A stretch of DNA of 64,000 nt from Polaromonas vacuolata (GCF_012584515.1 NZ_CP051461.1:1855501-1919500); one strand, 5' to 3'. Shown: positions 43,518 to 53,425, counted from the first letter of the stretch. Numbers and translations are program-made. Notes: a model not told the origin generated them from the letters alone.

Positions 43518-43954
43518 TCGTTGCCTTTAACTAGCCAGCAATTTTTACTCAGCGTCGCACCTTCAAAACGGTTGCTGGTCTTGGCGTTGGACTGATTAAT
43601 CGTGTAGCGGTAGTCAGCAGCCGTTGTACCCAAAGCGCCGGCAATGCTGCTCGCGGTGGCGATATAAGAATCGCTAGGTGTTGTTGCACCAACTTGGCAC
43701 GAATAAACAAAGTAAAGGCTGTTGGCCGCCGTCACAGGGCAGGCGGTATTGGCGCTGCCGTAGTTGCGATTGTCCTGAAAGTATTGCTCCATCTTGACGC
43801 TGTAATCGGCCAGCGCGGCCATTGCGTCAGTGATTTTTCCACGCGCGATATAGCGTGAGTAAGACGGCAATGCGATGGATGTCAAAATTCCAACCACTGC
43901 CACTGTGATTAACAGCTCTATGAGCGTGAACCCATTGATGTACTTAGTTTTCAT
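43511..43954 (-). CDS. pilE: Type IV minor pilin PilE-like
   Basis: A 147-residue pilin with prepilin site NG-FTLIELLITVAVVGILTSIA (mature Glu5), SYSRYIARGKITDAMAALADY and MEQYFQDNRNYG, as in PilE minor pilins of Pseudomonas and Burkholderiales. A C-terminal cysteine pair (CQVG...CWLVKGNEC) could form the D-loop. ATG 43954 gives MKTKYINGFTLIE; the 9-residue upstream extension is rejected. It is the first gene of the minor pilin operon here, whereas in P. aeruginosa pilE is last. Confidence 0.88.
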   Translation of the reverse strand: MKTKYINGFTLIELLITVAVVGILTSIALPSYSRYIARGKITDAMAALADYSVKMEQYFQDNRNYGSANTACPVTAANSLYFVYSCQVGATTPSDSYIATASSIAGALGTTAADYRYTINQSNAKTSNRFEGATLSKNCWLVKGNEC

Positions 43955-44151
43955 CACGTATCTAAGCCTTTGCGAAGCCATTTAGTTGCGCCCAATTAAA
44001 TTGGGAGAACTAAGCAATTTAAACGCGTCTTTGTGCAATCATGTTACACAAAATAGTTTAGTGCAAATTTATAAGACGGTTTTAAATTCAGGCTATCTGG
44101 GTTGCCAGACAAACGGCTTAAAAGCAGCGATCAACGGCAAATCTACGCGTA

Positions 44152-47100
44152 CTAACTATTGAGTTGCACCCACAATTTTTCCAATCGCTTAATACTGACT
44201 GGCTGCGGTGTGCGTAATTCTTGGGCGAAAAAACTCACCCTAATTTCTTCAAGCAACCAGCGAAACTCTTGCATACGCGCATCCAATGCGCCTTTGCGCT
44301 CGGCCACTAAACGCCAATAGCGTTGCTCTTGCGGCTTTAGTTCTGCCATCCTGGCAGTATCTCTTGCTGGGTCTGCGCGCCATTTTTCAAGCCGTGCAGT
44401 AATCGCTTTAAGGTAACGCGGAAAGTGCTGCAATTGCAAATAAGGGCTGGTTGTTAAAAAGCGCTTAGGCATTAGGCGTTGCAATTGGGCGGCTGCGTCG
44501 GCTGCGGCATCGACTGCGTTTTTACTGTCTTTGATTTTTCGCTGTGCGGCAGAAAATTCAGTCAATATGCCAGCGGCCATGCGTGAGACTTCGCTGGCGA
44601 TCAAAGTCAGACGCCCTCGCCCTTCATCCACGCGCTTTTTAAACTCTAGCTCAGTAGTCGGCAAGGGCTCTAGCAAAAAGGCCCGGTCTAGCGCGACTTC
44701 TAGAATTTGCACGCGCAACTCCTCTATCGTGCCGCCGCCTGAATTATCTGCATGGCGACCAACCAGCATGTAAGCCGCTGCCATTTTTTGTAAATCCGGC
44801 AGATTTTTTTCAAGATATTTAAGCGCGTCTTTAATTTGCAAAGAAAATAATCGTCGCAGACCGGCGCGGTGCCGCTGCATGGCGATATCGGGTTCGTCAA
44901 ACACTTCAATCGTAACGGCGTCTTGCAGATCAATAAGAGCCGGAAAGCCAATCAAGGTTTGCTTGCCTTTGCGGATTTCCATGAGTTCTGGCAACTCACC
45001 AAAAGTCCAATTGGTGTAGCGCTCTGCGACTTTTGCGACTACTGGCTCAGGCTGCGCTCTAGCGGAACTTTTGGGAACGCCTTGCGCTGCTATCGCTGTC
45101 GAGTTTACGGCCGAAGTTGCAGGCATTTTTTGCACGGCAAGGTTTAAGTTTTTAAGCCCGGCCAAAGCCTGAAATGCACCCCGCGCTTGGCTACCCAACT
45201 CGCCCTTTAGTCCTGCGAGAGAGCGACCCGAGCCCAGTTGCCGACCATGCTCATCGACGACCCTAAAGTTCATGAACAAATGTGGCGCCAGCATTTCGAG
45301 TTTTAAGTCGCCGCGTTTGATCTCTACCGCAGTCGCTTCCCGCACTAACTTCAGTACCGCATCGGTCAAAGAACCGCTGCCAAACAGCTCCGGTGTATTG
45401 AGCTGGGCAGCCATGCGCGTGGCCGTGTCCGGCAAGGGCACTAAGCGCGAGCGCGGCCGTTGATGCAAGGTTTTGATCAAGGCTTGGATTTTGTCTTTGA
45501 GCATGCCTGGCACAAGCCATTCACAGCGGTCTTCGTTGACTTGATTCAGTGCAAACAGCGGCACTTCTACCGTCACACCATCTTTTGCGTCGCCCGGCTC
45601 ATGCAGATAAGTGGCGCTGCAATCAACGCCGCCCAAGCGCATGGTTTTGGGAAAAGAATCGGTGGTTATGCCAGCCGCTTCATGGCGCATCAGCTCTTCT
45701 TGGGTCAGCAGCAAGAGCTTAGGCTGCTTTTTCACCTCATCTTTAAACCAGCTCTCACAGCCCGCGCCGGTGCAAATGTCATGCGGCAATTGTTGGTCGT
45801 AGAACGCATAAATCAGCTCTTCGTCAACCAGCACGTCTTGGCGTCTAGCCTTGTGCTCTATGTCTTGGACTTTTTCGACTAGACGCTGGTTGGCGGTTAA
45901 AAATGCCAGTTTGGTTTCCCAGTTGCCAGCGACCAAGGCTTCGCGTATGAAAATCTCGCGTGCTGTAACCGGATCAACCCGGCCAAAATTAACCCGTCTG
46001 CCGTTATAGACCACCAAACCGTATAGCGTGGCGCGCTCAAGTGCGGTGACTTGCGCCGCTTTTTTCTCCCAGTGCGGGTCTAGTAGTTGCTTGCGCAGCA
46101 AATGACCGCCGACTTGTTCCATCCAAGCGGGGTCAATATTGGCTAAACCCCGACCGAACACGCGAGTAGTTTCAACCAATTCAGCAGCGACCAACCAGCG
46201 ACCGGGTTTTTTGCTTAATTTGGCGCCCGGGTGCCGATAAAACTTAATCCCGCGCGCGCCCAAATACCAATCGTCTTCATCGCTTTTGCAACCGATATTG
46301 CCGAGCAAACCGCAGAGCATTGACAGGTGTAATTGCTCATAGCTGGCCGGTCTGTCGTTGATAACCCAGCCCTGCTCTGCCACCACGCTGAGCAGTTGGG
46401 AATGGATGTCGCGCCACTCGCGCAAGCGCCTGACGTTGATGAAGTTCTCGCGCAATAAGTTTTCATGCTGGCGGTTGCTGAGCTTGTGCTCTGCATCATG
46501 GCCACCTCGGGAATCACCCAGCCACTTCCACAGCTTTAAGTAGCCAGAGAATTCACTTTTTTCATCTTCAAACTTGGCATGCGCTTGATCGGCTTGGGAC
46601 TGTTTATCCATTGGGCGGTCGCGCACATCTTGCACGCTCAGCGCGCTGGCAATCACCAAGACTTCATCTAGCGCTTGTCGGTCTTTGGCTTCCAAAATCA
46701 TGCGGCCCACTCTAGGGTCTAGCGGCAATTTGGCCAAGGTCCAACCGGTTGGGGTCAGCACGTTGTCGTCGTTGACAGCACCTAATTCATTGAGCAATTG
46801 ATAGCCATCAGTAATCGCTCGGCGCTGCGGCATGTCTATGAATTGAAAGTCTTCAATCGCCCCTAAGTGGAGTGACTTCATGCGCAAAATCACGCCCGCT
46901 AAAGAGCTACGCAAAATCTCAGGATCAGAAAAACGCGGCCGGCCTAAATAGTCTTGCTCGTCAAACAGGCGTATACAAATACCGTCAGCAACACGGCCGC
47001 AGCGGCCCGCGCGCTGGTTCGCAGCCGCTTGCGAGACTGGCTCGACCATGAGTTGCTCGACCTTGCTTCTAAAGCTGTAGCGCTTGACGCGGGCAGTCCC

Positions 47101-48042
47101 CGCATCGACCACATAGCGTATGCCGGGTACGGTGAGCGAGGTCTCGGCTACGTTGGTGGCCAGCACAATGCGTCTGCCGGTGTGGCCGTCAAAAATCCGG
47201 TCTTGCTCGGCCGGGCTTAAACGCGCGAACAAGGGTAAGACTTCGGCGTTGCGGTTCAGCGGTTGATGCGACAAATGCTTGCGCAAATGGTCTGCAGCTT
47301 CGCGAATTTCGCGCTCGCCGGGCAAAAACACCAAGATATCACCGGCGCTGTGCGGGCTAAGCCACAACTCATCGACCGCATCGGCAATCGCATTGTTAAG
47401 GTCATAGTCACGCGACTCCTCAAACGGCCGATAACGCTGCTCGACCGGAAACATGCGGCCAGACACCATGATGGTGGGCGCAGGCCCTTTGCTAGAGGCA
47501 AAGTAGTCGGCAAAGCGCTGCGCATCAATGGTGGCCGATGTAATCACGACTTTAAGATCCGGCCGACGCGGCAACAACTGGCGCAGGTAGCCGAGTAAAA
47601 AATCGATGTTTAGGCTGCGCTCATGGGCCTCGTCGATGATGATGGTGTCATACGCTTGCAGCAAAGGGTCAGTCTGTGTCTCGGCCAGCAAGATACCGTC
47701 TGTCATCAGCTTGACTGAGGCGTCGCGGCTTAACCTGTCTGCAAATCGCACTTTGTAGCCCACCACATCGCCGAGTGGGGTTTTAAGTTCTTCTGCGATT
47801 CGTTTGGCAACGCTAGACGCGGCAATCCGTCGTGGCTGGGTGTGGCCAATCATGCGGGCACGCTGACCGGCCGGGTAATTGAGTTTGCCACGCCCCATGG
47901 ATAAGGCTATTTTGGGCAGTTGGGTGGTCTTACCCGAGCCCGTTTCGCCGCACACGATGATGACTTGATGGGCCGCCATGGCGGCCATGATTTCTTCGCG
48001 TTTGCCAGAGACGGGGAGTGATTCGGGGAACTCAATAATCAT
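44152..48042 (-). CDS. hrpA: ATP-dependent RNA helicase HrpA (DEAH box)
   Basis: A 1296-residue DEAH/RHA helicase close in length to E. coli HrpA (1300). Walker A is GETGSGKTT (32-40), the DEAH box is 137-140 in IIIDEAHERS, TSATID is motif III, and motif VI is QRAGRCGR. The ratchet and OB regions follow, and the C-terminal half is the large HrpA-specific DUF3418 region. HrpA resolves stalled or collided ribosomes in E. coli. It reads toward the pil operon with 197 bp between; no clear intrinsic terminator is visible there. Confidence 0.96.
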   Translation of the reverse strand: MIIEFPESLPVSGKREEIMAAMAAHQVIIVCGETGSGKTTQLPKIALSMGRGKLNYPAGQRARMIGHTQPRRIAASSVAKRIAEELKTPLGDVVGYKVRFADRLSRDASVKLMTDGILLAETQTDPLLQAYDTIIIDEAHERSLNIDFLLGYLRQLLPRRPDLKVVITSATIDAQRFADYFASSKGPAPTIMVSGRMFPVEQRYRPFEESRDYDLNNAIADAVDELWLSPHSAGDILVFLPGEREIREAADHLRKHLSHQPLNRNAEVLPLFARLSPAEQDRIFDGHTGRRIVLATNVAETSLTVPGIRYVVDAGTARVKRYSFRSKVEQLMVEPVSQAAANQRAGRCGRVADGICIRLFDEQDYLGRPRFSDPEILRSSLAGVILRMKSLHLGAIEDFQFIDMPQRRAITDGYQLLNELGAVNDDNVLTPTGWTLAKLPLDPRVGRMILEAKDRQALDEVLVIASALSVQDVRDRPMDKQSQADQAHAKFEDEKSEFSGYLKLWKWLGDSRGGHDAEHKLSNRQHENLLRENFINVRRLREWRDIHSQLLSVVAEQGWVINDRPASYEQLHLSMLCGLLGNIGCKSDEDDWYLGARGIKFYRHPGAKLSKKPGRWLVAAELVETTRVFGRGLANIDPAWMEQVGGHLLRKQLLDPHWEKKAAQVTALERATLYGLVVYNGRRVNFGRVDPVTAREIFIREALVAGNWETKLAFLTANQRLVEKVQDIEHKARRQDVLVDEELIYAFYDQQLPHDICTGAGCESWFKDEVKKQPKLLLLTQEELMRHEAAGITTDSFPKTMRLGGVDCSATYLHEPGDAKDGVTVEVPLFALNQVNEDRCEWLVPGMLKDKIQALIKTLHQRPRSRLVPLPDTATRMAAQLNTPELFGSGSLTDAVLKLVREATAVEIKRGDLKLEMLAPHLFMNFRVVDEHGRQLGSGRSLAGLKGELGSQARGAFQALAGLKNLNLAVQKMPATSAVNSTAIAAQGVPKSSARAQPEPVVAKVAERYTNWTFGELPELMEIRKGKQTLIGFPALIDLQDAVTIEVFDEPDIAMQRHRAGLRRLFSLQIKDALKYLEKNLPDLQKMAAAYMLVGRHADNSGGGTIEELRVQILEVALDRAFLLEPLPTTELEFKKRVDEGRGRLTLIASEVSRMAAGILTEFSAAQRKIKDSKNAVDAAADAAAQLQRLMPKRFLTTSPYLQLQHFPRYLKAITARLEKWRADPARDTARMAELKPQEQRYWRLVAERKGALDARMQEFRWLLEEIRVSFFAQELRTPQPVSIKRLEKLWVQLNS

Positions 48043-48211
48043 TGCGGCGGGGCTGACTCAATACGGGGATAAAAAAAGATGGTTGAGCTCACGCTCACCG
48101 TAACGCTTGATTATCGGCTCTGGGCGCATGCAAGCCCGGCAGCGGTAAGCAATGTCAGTAAGAAAAAGCCTTGAATCGAGTTGCCAGCCAGTCGCTAAAC
48201 GCTAAGCTTTA

Positions 48212-48990
48212 TTAAATGCTGCTGGGACTAAAGGCCTCTGACAACTCAACGATTTGTGCACTACCGTGGTCAAACCAAGCAATCCGGCTGGCGTAACTCG
48301 CCGCTGTGTGCGAATTGCCGGGCCATTCCAATAGCGCTAGCGCCGCGTACCGCAGGATTAGAAATTAACAGCAAACCCGTGCCAATATCCGCAACCCAGG
48401 GTTTGCCGCTGGACTCAATCTGACTAGCATGACTATTGGTTTTAAGTTCAATGACTAGGCGTAATTGATGAATCAAAAATTGCGCCAAACCTATGAGTTG
48501 GCCGCTATTACGGCAGTTGGGCATGATGAGCGCAAAACTATCGGCGGATAGCCGACCCATCTCAATCGAGTCAGGCACTTAACGCTTTAAACGCCCTGCA
48601 CAAACAAATAGCGCATGATTGACCGCCGCTTTTCCGTAAAGTTTTTCAAGTGAAAGCAAGTTCCCTATGCTCAAAACAATAATGCCCATGGGTGCGGGGT
48701 TGAGCTCAAACTGTTTGAAAATCTCATCAACCAGCCAGCGGGTTTGTTTCGGGGAACGCATGCGAATCACAGGATTCGTAACATGAGCCGTAGCTCATGA
48801 TGCGGCGCAGCTCAATCAGAGCGAAGTAGCGAGCCATCATTTCGGCTGCAATGCAAAGTAGGCTAAGCGTGGCCACTAGCGCACTGAGCGCATGCATAGC
48901 AGCAGGTACCAACGCGGCAAATTTTGTCTCCGTGATGAAACGCAGCCTTGACTTACACTTATTGCTGGTAATTCGTTTGATCTGCGGCAT
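48212..48990 (-). pseudogene. Broken GGDEF-domain (diguanylate cyclase-like) membrane protein gene
   Basis: Three frames on the minus strand join into one protein. From ATG 48990: a basic N-terminus, one membrane helix (FAALVPAAMHALSALVATLS) and EMMARYFALIELRRIM. A frameshift near 48800 leads to ATHVTNPVIRMRSPKQTRWL, then GIIVLSIGNLLSLEKLYGKA, which aligns with the GGDEF fold segments for DxxTGLxNR and DxDxFKxxNDxxGHxxGD. An in-frame TAA (48581-48579) follows GRLKR; after it comes MGRLSADSFALIMPN, where SADSF replaces GGDEF. A second frameshift near 48298 gives RIAWFDHGSAQIVELSEAF to a stop at 48212. The signature, the I-site and metal-binding residues are lost, so even the ancestor may have been a degenerate domain. 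Confidence 0.75.
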
Positions 48991-49090
48991 AAGGTCCTCA
49001 CCTGTGCTATCGCCCGTTCAATCTTTACAGCCTCTGGCGTTCAAGGCCATATGTCTTTTTTCTAATCTGCCCGCACCCGAAAGCGCCCGC

Positions 49091-50440
49091 ATGTCAGCCG
49101 TCTTTAATTTCACCTTTGTGCCCTGGTTCCGTTCAGTTGCACCGTATATACATTTGCACCGCGGCAAAACTGTAGTCATAGGTATGGCTGGCGAGGCGGT
49201 TGCAGCCGGCAAACTTCAGCACATTGCACAAGACTTGGCCTTAATTCAAAGCATGGGCGTGAAAATTGTTCTGGTGCATGGCTTTAGGCCCCAGGCCAAT
49301 GAGCAGTTGCTAGCCAAAGGTCATCACGCAAGATACTCGCACGGCATACGTATTACTGATGAAGTGGCACTCGACTGCGCCCAAGAAGCGGCTGGCCAAC
49401 TCCGCTACGAAATTGAAGCCGCGTTTAGCCAAGGTCTTCCCAACACACCCATGTCAGGCGCCACAGTGCGCGTGATATCGGGCAACTTCATCACCGCAAG
49501 GCCTATAGGCATACTTGATGGCGTTGACTTTATGCACTCGGGCATGGTGCGCAAAGTCGACGTGGCTGGCATCATGCAGACGCTGGACATGGGAGCCATG
49601 GTGTTAATTTCACCGTTTGGCTTTTCACCGACAGGCGAGGCTTTCAACCTAGGCATGGAGGAAGTGGCAACCTCGGTCGCATTGGCGATACAGGCCGACA
49701 AACTGATGTTTCTCACAGAAGTTGCCGGCATACGCAATGATCCCATGCAGCCAGAAAGTGATGACAATCCGATTGACACCGAGTTGCCGCTAGCCGCTGC
49801 AGAAAAACTGCTTTCAACTTTGGCACCAGCGAGCATCCCGACCGACACCGCTTTTTACCTGCAGCACTGTGTCAAAGCCTGCAAGGGCGGCGTAGAGCGG
49901 AGCCACATATTGCCGTTTGCCGTCGATGGCTCAGTGCTGTTAGAAATTTATATGCACGACGGCATAGGCACCATGGTGATTGACGAAAAGCTCGAAAGCC
50001 TGCGCGAAGCCACCTCCGACGATGTGGGCGGAATTTTGCAGCTGATCGAGCCGTTTGAGAAAGACGGCACCTTAGTCAAACGCAGCCCAACCGAAATCGA
50101 GCGTGACGCCGACCACTACACCGTGGTTGAACACGATGGTGTGATTTTTGCCTGCGCCGCGCTCTACCCCTACCCGGAAGCGAAAACAGCAGAGATGGCC
50201 GCACTCACCGTCTCGCCGCAAAGCCAAGGCCAAGGCGATGGCGAGAAAATCTTAAAACGCATAGAACAGCGCGCCCGCGCCAGCGGCCTGCAAAGCATAT
50301 TTGTGCTGACAACCCGCACCCGGCATTGGTTTATCAAACGCGGCTTTGTGCAAGTTGACCCGGACTGGTTGCCTGAAGCACGTAAACGCAAATACAACTG
50401 GGATCGAAAGAGCCAGGTATTGGTTAAGAAGCTGAACTAA
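49091..50440 (+). CDS. argA: N-acetylglutamate synthase ArgA
   Basis: A 449-residue two-domain enzyme that makes N-acetylglutamate from glutamate and acetyl-CoA, the first step of arginine biosynthesis. The N-terminal amino acid kinase-fold domain (about 15-290; GKTVVIGMAGEAV, GVKIVLVHGFRPQ, AVDGSVLLEI) senses arginine, and the C-terminal GNAT domain (about 300-449; SPQSQGQGDGEKILKRIE, FVLTTRTRHWFIKRGF) is catalytic. The start ATG 49091 (MSAVFNFTFVPWFRS) gives the usual length (E. coli 443); a longer frame from 48851 would overlap the upstream pseudogene. Confidence 0.95.
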   Translation: MSAVFNFTFVPWFRSVAPYIHLHRGKTVVIGMAGEAVAAGKLQHIAQDLALIQSMGVKIVLVHGFRPQANEQLLAKGHHARYSHGIRITDEVALDCAQEAAGQLRYEIEAAFSQGLPNTPMSGATVRVISGNFITARPIGILDGVDFMHSGMVRKVDVAGIMQTLDMGAMVLISPFGFSPTGEAFNLGMEEVATSVALAIQADKLMFLTEVAGIRNDPMQPESDDNPIDTELPLAAAEKLLSTLAPASIPTDTAFYLQHCVKACKGGVERSHILPFAVDGSVLLEIYMHDGIGTMVIDEKLESLREATSDDVGGILQLIEPFEKDGTLVKRSPTEIERDADHYTVVEHDGVIFACAALYPYPEAKTAEMAALTVSPQSQGQGDGEKILKRIEQRARASGLQSIFVLTTRTRHWFIKRGFVQVDPDWLPEARKRKYNWDRKSQVLVKKLN

Positions 50441-50457
50441 GCCATGACTAAACGCTT

Positions 50458-51372
50458 ATGAATCTTAGGTTTGTCGAAGCCTTTTACTGGGTGGCCGCTC
50501 TTAAAAGCATATCCCGCGCCGCTGAAAAACTGTTTTTAACCCAGTCAGCCATGTCTAGCCGGATTGCCAAGTTAGAAGAAGAACTTGGCGTGCTGCTGCT
50601 AGACCGCAACGACAAACAATTCAAGCTCACCACAGCCGGTACGCGGTTTTTAGTCCACGCCAACAAGTTGCTAGAGCTGCAACGTGATGCCAAGGCCGAA
50701 ATGGGCTCGGGTGAATCTGCCGCTATATCTTTGCGCATAGGCGCGATTGAATCGGTGCTGCATTCTTGGCTGATACCGTGGTTAGAGCAGCTAAGACTAG
50801 ACCATCCCAGTCTAGAGCTGGATTTGACCGTTGAGACCACACCGATTCTCAATGAGCAAATTCAGCGCGGCACGCTGGACTTGGCATTTGCTGTACTGCC
50901 TTCTTCTGCGGATGGTGTACGGAATAAGGAGCTAACGCCGATGGAAATGGCTTTCGTCGGCCATCCCGAGCGTCATCCGAAAGTAAAATATCTGCTCGAT
51001 GACTTGGCCAGCATGGATCTTTTGACCTTTCAAAAAGGCTCACAACCCAACCTCACTTTGTTAGATCTGTTTCGCCAGCACCGCTTGCAAGCCAAAAAAG
51101 TGCATGCGATTTCATCCATCTCAGCCATGGTTCAACTGGTTCAAGGCGGCTTTGGTGTGGCCTTGTTGCCAGTCGCGGCGGTCGAGCGCTTAACCGGCTT
51201 TACCAGCCTGAGAATACTGCCCTGTGAGGTCACCGTGCAGTCACTTCCCATCCATGCCAGTTACCGTACAAACCCAAGCAGTAACTTACTAGAGACGGTT
51301 GTGCAATCGGCGCTTATGTTCGCTGAAGGTGCACGCAATGCACCAAAAAAATTAATGAAGGGTAAACCCTAG
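50458..51372 (+). CDS. LysR-type regulator, probably of the downstream oxoproline/TRAP cluster
   Basis: A 304-residue LysR-type regulator: N-terminal winged HTH (MNLRFVEAFYWVAALKSISR, EKLFLTQSAMSSRIAKLEEE, about 1-60) and a periplasmic-binding-fold effector domain (LRIGAIESVLHSWLIPWLEQ, LELDLTVETTPILNEQIQRG, VQGGFGVALLPVAAVERL). It starts 18 bp after argA in the same direction, but the next five genes form a catabolic cluster, so local control of that cluster is the best guess. The effector is unknown; 5-oxoproline or D-glutamate would be candidates. Confidence 0.85.
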   Translation: MNLRFVEAFYWVAALKSISRAAEKLFLTQSAMSSRIAKLEEELGVLLLDRNDKQFKLTTAGTRFLVHANKLLELQRDAKAEMGSGESAAISLRIGAIESVLHSWLIPWLEQLRLDHPSLELDLTVETTPILNEQIQRGTLDLAFAVLPSSADGVRNKELTPMEMAFVGHPERHPKVKYLLDDLASMDLLTFQKGSQPNLTLLDLFRQHRLQAKKVHAISSISAMVQLVQGGFGVALLPVAAVERLTGFTSLRILPCEVTVQSLPIHASYRTNPSSNLLETVVQSALMFAEGARNAPKKLMKGKP

Positions 51373-51485
51373 TCATCGAAAAAATCGATGCTGAAACCAG
51401 TATATTTTGAGTTTGCTCAAGCAGCGAACGGCCAACACAATCCGTGCACTGTCAAACAAATGACTCACTCAATCCAAGGAAACCC

Positions 51486-52310
51486 GTGCTGGCTACATCG
51501 ATGACTGCTTCTACTGTTTTTGGCGCTCAGGGCATAGCTGATGTCAACCATGTTCGCCAGCTCATTCGCCAAGGCGTTTGGCAATCACACACCAGTGGTC
51601 TAGCGGGCGATCATGTACAAGGCAATCTGGTGATTCTTCCTGAGGCAGAGGCGAATGACTTTCTGCGCTTTTGCCAACGCAATCCCAAACCATGCCCAGT
51701 GCTTGCAGTGTCTGAGCCGGGTCAGCCGCAATTGCCCACGCTGGGTCAAGATATTGACATTCGCACAGACCTGCCCAAGTACCACGTCTGGCGCAATGGC
51801 GAGATGGTTGGCGCGATCAGCGACATCACCGACTTATGGCGTGACGATTTGGTGAGCTTTGTACTGGGTTGCTCGTTTTCGTTTGAGTTTGCCTTGCTAG
51901 AAGCTGGCCTGCGGCTTAGGCATATCGACGAAGGTAAAAACGTAGCCATGTACCGCACGAATATTCCAACCCAGGCCGCCGGCCTTTTCCACGGCCCCAT
52001 GGTTGTATCTATGCGCCCGATGTTGGCCAAAGATGCGATTCGCGCAATTCAGGTCACATCGCGCTTTCCAAATGTGCACGGCGCACCGGTGCATTTGGGT
52101 GACCCATCCCTGATCGGCATTGCCGACCTACAACAACCCGATTACGGCGATGCAGTGAGCATAAAAGCGGGTGAGATCCCGGTTTTTTGGGCTTGTGGCG
52201 TCACACCGCAAGCGGCGATTGTTCAAGCACGACCCGCGTTCTGCATTACCCACGCCCCAGGCGCAATGCTGATCACAGACCTTTTAAATCAACAACTCGC
52301 CTCGTTTTGA
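51486..52310 (+). CDS. DUF1445 / UPF0317 family protein (putative hydro-lyase, D-glutamate cyclase-like)
   Basis: A 274-residue protein of the YcsI/DUF1445 family, with [77 protein letters not shown] and the strongly conserved [14 protein letters not shown]. In mammals, DGLUCY contains a DUF1445 region and converts D-glutamate to 5-oxo-D-proline; in Bacillus subtilis ycsI sits with the pxpABC 5-oxoprolinase genes. The start GTG 51486 has AAGGA 5 bases before it; GTG 51444 and ATG 51501 are in frame but have poorer ribosome binding sites. It is 23 bp from dctP. A link to 5-oxoproline metabolism is inferred from family and context. Confidence 0.85.
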   Translation: MLATSMTASTVFGAQGIADVNHVRQLIRQGVWQSHTSGLAGDHVQGNLVILPEAEANDFLRFCQRNPKPCPVLAVSEPGQPQLPTLGQDIDIRTDLPKYHVWRNGEMVGAISDITDLWRDDLVSFVLGCSFSFEFALLEAGLRLRHIDEGKNVAMYRTNIPTQAAGLFHGPMVVSMRPMLAKDAIRAIQVTSRFPNVHGAPVHLGDPSLIGIADLQQPDYGDAVSIKAGEIPVFWACGVTPQAAIVQARPAFCITHAPGAMLITDLLNQQLASF

Positions 52311-52333
52311 GCGAGTAAAACCCCGGGGCTCCC

Positions 52334-53305
52334 ATGAAATTACTGTCCATGACTCTCGCCTGTGCGGCCACTTTGGCCACACCTTTTGCGCACGCTCAAG
52401 CCAATTGGGATTTGCCCACGGGTTACGCCAGCAATACGTTTCAGACCGAAAACGTGCAGCAGTTTGCTGACGACGTGGCCAAAGCCACTGGCGGCAAGCT
52501 GAAAATTACCGTGCATTCGGGTGCGTCCCTATACAAAATGCCGGAGATCAAACGCGCAGTGCAAACCGGCCAAACTCAAGCCGGTGAATTTATTTTGTCA
52601 GGCCTGTCAAATGAGAATCCTTTGTTTGGCATTGACTCCATTCCCTTTCTAGCGACTAGTTACGACCAAGCGCAAAAGCTTTACACCGCCGCAAAACCTG
52701 CTACCGAAAAGCTACTGGCTGACCAAGGCATGAAGCTTTTGTTCTCAGTGCCATGGCCTGGTCAGTCGCTCTACTCAGTCAAGCCAATTACCACTATGGA
52801 TGACTTTAAAGGCACAAAAATGCGTGCTTACAATCCTGCGACCACCAAAATTGCACAGTTGGCTAAAGCCCAACCCGTGACGATTCAGTTGGCTGAATTA
52901 GGTCAAGCCTTAGCCACTGGCGCAGCGGAGAACTTCTTGACCTCTAGCGCTAGCGGCATGGACAGCAAGCTGTATGAGCAAACCAAATACTTTTATATCG
53001 TCAACGCTTGGTTGCCGCGCAACGCCACAGTGGTGAACAAAAAAGTTTTTGAAGCGCTGGATAAAACCACTCAAGACGCCGTGTTGGCTGCAGCCAAGGC
53101 CGCCGAAGCTCGCGGTTGGGCCGCTAGCCGCAGCAAAGACGCGGCTTATGTCAAAGATCTGACAAAAAATGGCATGACTGTTGCTCAACCTACTGAGGCG
53201 GTACGTGCTGGTCTAAGCAAAATCGGTGACACCATGATTCAAGACTGGTTGAAGTCAGCCGGTAGCGAAGGCAAAACCATTATTGACGCCTACAAAAAGA
53301 TGTAA
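52334..53305 (+). CDS. TRAP transporter periplasmic binding protein (DctP family)
   Basis: A 323-residue DctP-type binding protein with signal peptide ending FAHA before QANWDLPTG. Family segments include NVQQFADDVAKATGGKLKI, VHSGASLYKMPEIKRAVQTG, LFSVPWPGQSLYSVKPI, GTKMRAYNPATTKIA and the end AGSEGKTIIDAYKKM. TRAP systems use a Na+ gradient. The carboxylate-binding Arg is expected in KMRAYNPA. Ligand not known; the context (DUF1445 and 5-oxoprolinase) suggests 5-oxoproline or D-glutamate. A hairpin separates it from dctQ. Confidence 0.9.
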   Translation: MKLLSMTLACAATLATPFAHAQANWDLPTGYASNTFQTENVQQFADDVAKATGGKLKITVHSGASLYKMPEIKRAVQTGQTQAGEFILSGLSNENPLFGIDSIPFLATSYDQAQKLYTAAKPATEKLLADQGMKLLFSVPWPGQSLYSVKPITTMDDFKGTKMRAYNPATTKIAQLAKAQPVTIQLAELGQALATGAAENFLTSSASGMDSKLYEQTKYFYIVNAWLPRNATVVNKKVFEALDKTTQDAVLAAAKAAEARGWAASRSKDAAYVKDLTKNGMTVAQPTEAVRAGLSKIGDTMIQDWLKSAGSEGKTIIDAYKKM

Positions 53306-53310
53306 GTCTT

Positions 53311-53348
53311 GCGGTGCTGCGTGTGAGTCAGATCACTTTCAGCACCGT
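53311..53348 (+). other. Intercistronic hairpin between dctP and dctQ
   Basis: CGGTGCTG (53312-53319) pairs perfectly with CAGCACCG (53340-53347), extended by a G-T pair, and an inner GTGA/TCAC hairpin (53323-53326 with 53333-53336) fits in the loop. No T-tract follows; likely a 3' stabiliser that keeps binding protein mRNA in excess. Confidence 0.55.
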
Positions 53349-53425
53349 TATTTCAACTTCTTTATTTCACCAGCATGCGTAAGCTGGCCCATGATTTTTT
53401 GTCTCCACCCAAAACCTAGTGTTTC

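Noticed and set aside
43991..44005. Small CCCAA/TTGGG hairpin upstream of pilE as a terminator of hrpA
   Set aside because: Only five solid base pairs and no T-tract on the minus strand; could as well be a leader hairpin, so not listed as a feature.
43955..44151. Sigma-54 promoter for the pilin operon
   Set aside because: A GCA-N5-GTTACA stretch is only a partial match to the reversed GCA-N5-GTGCCA pattern, so no promoter is claimed.
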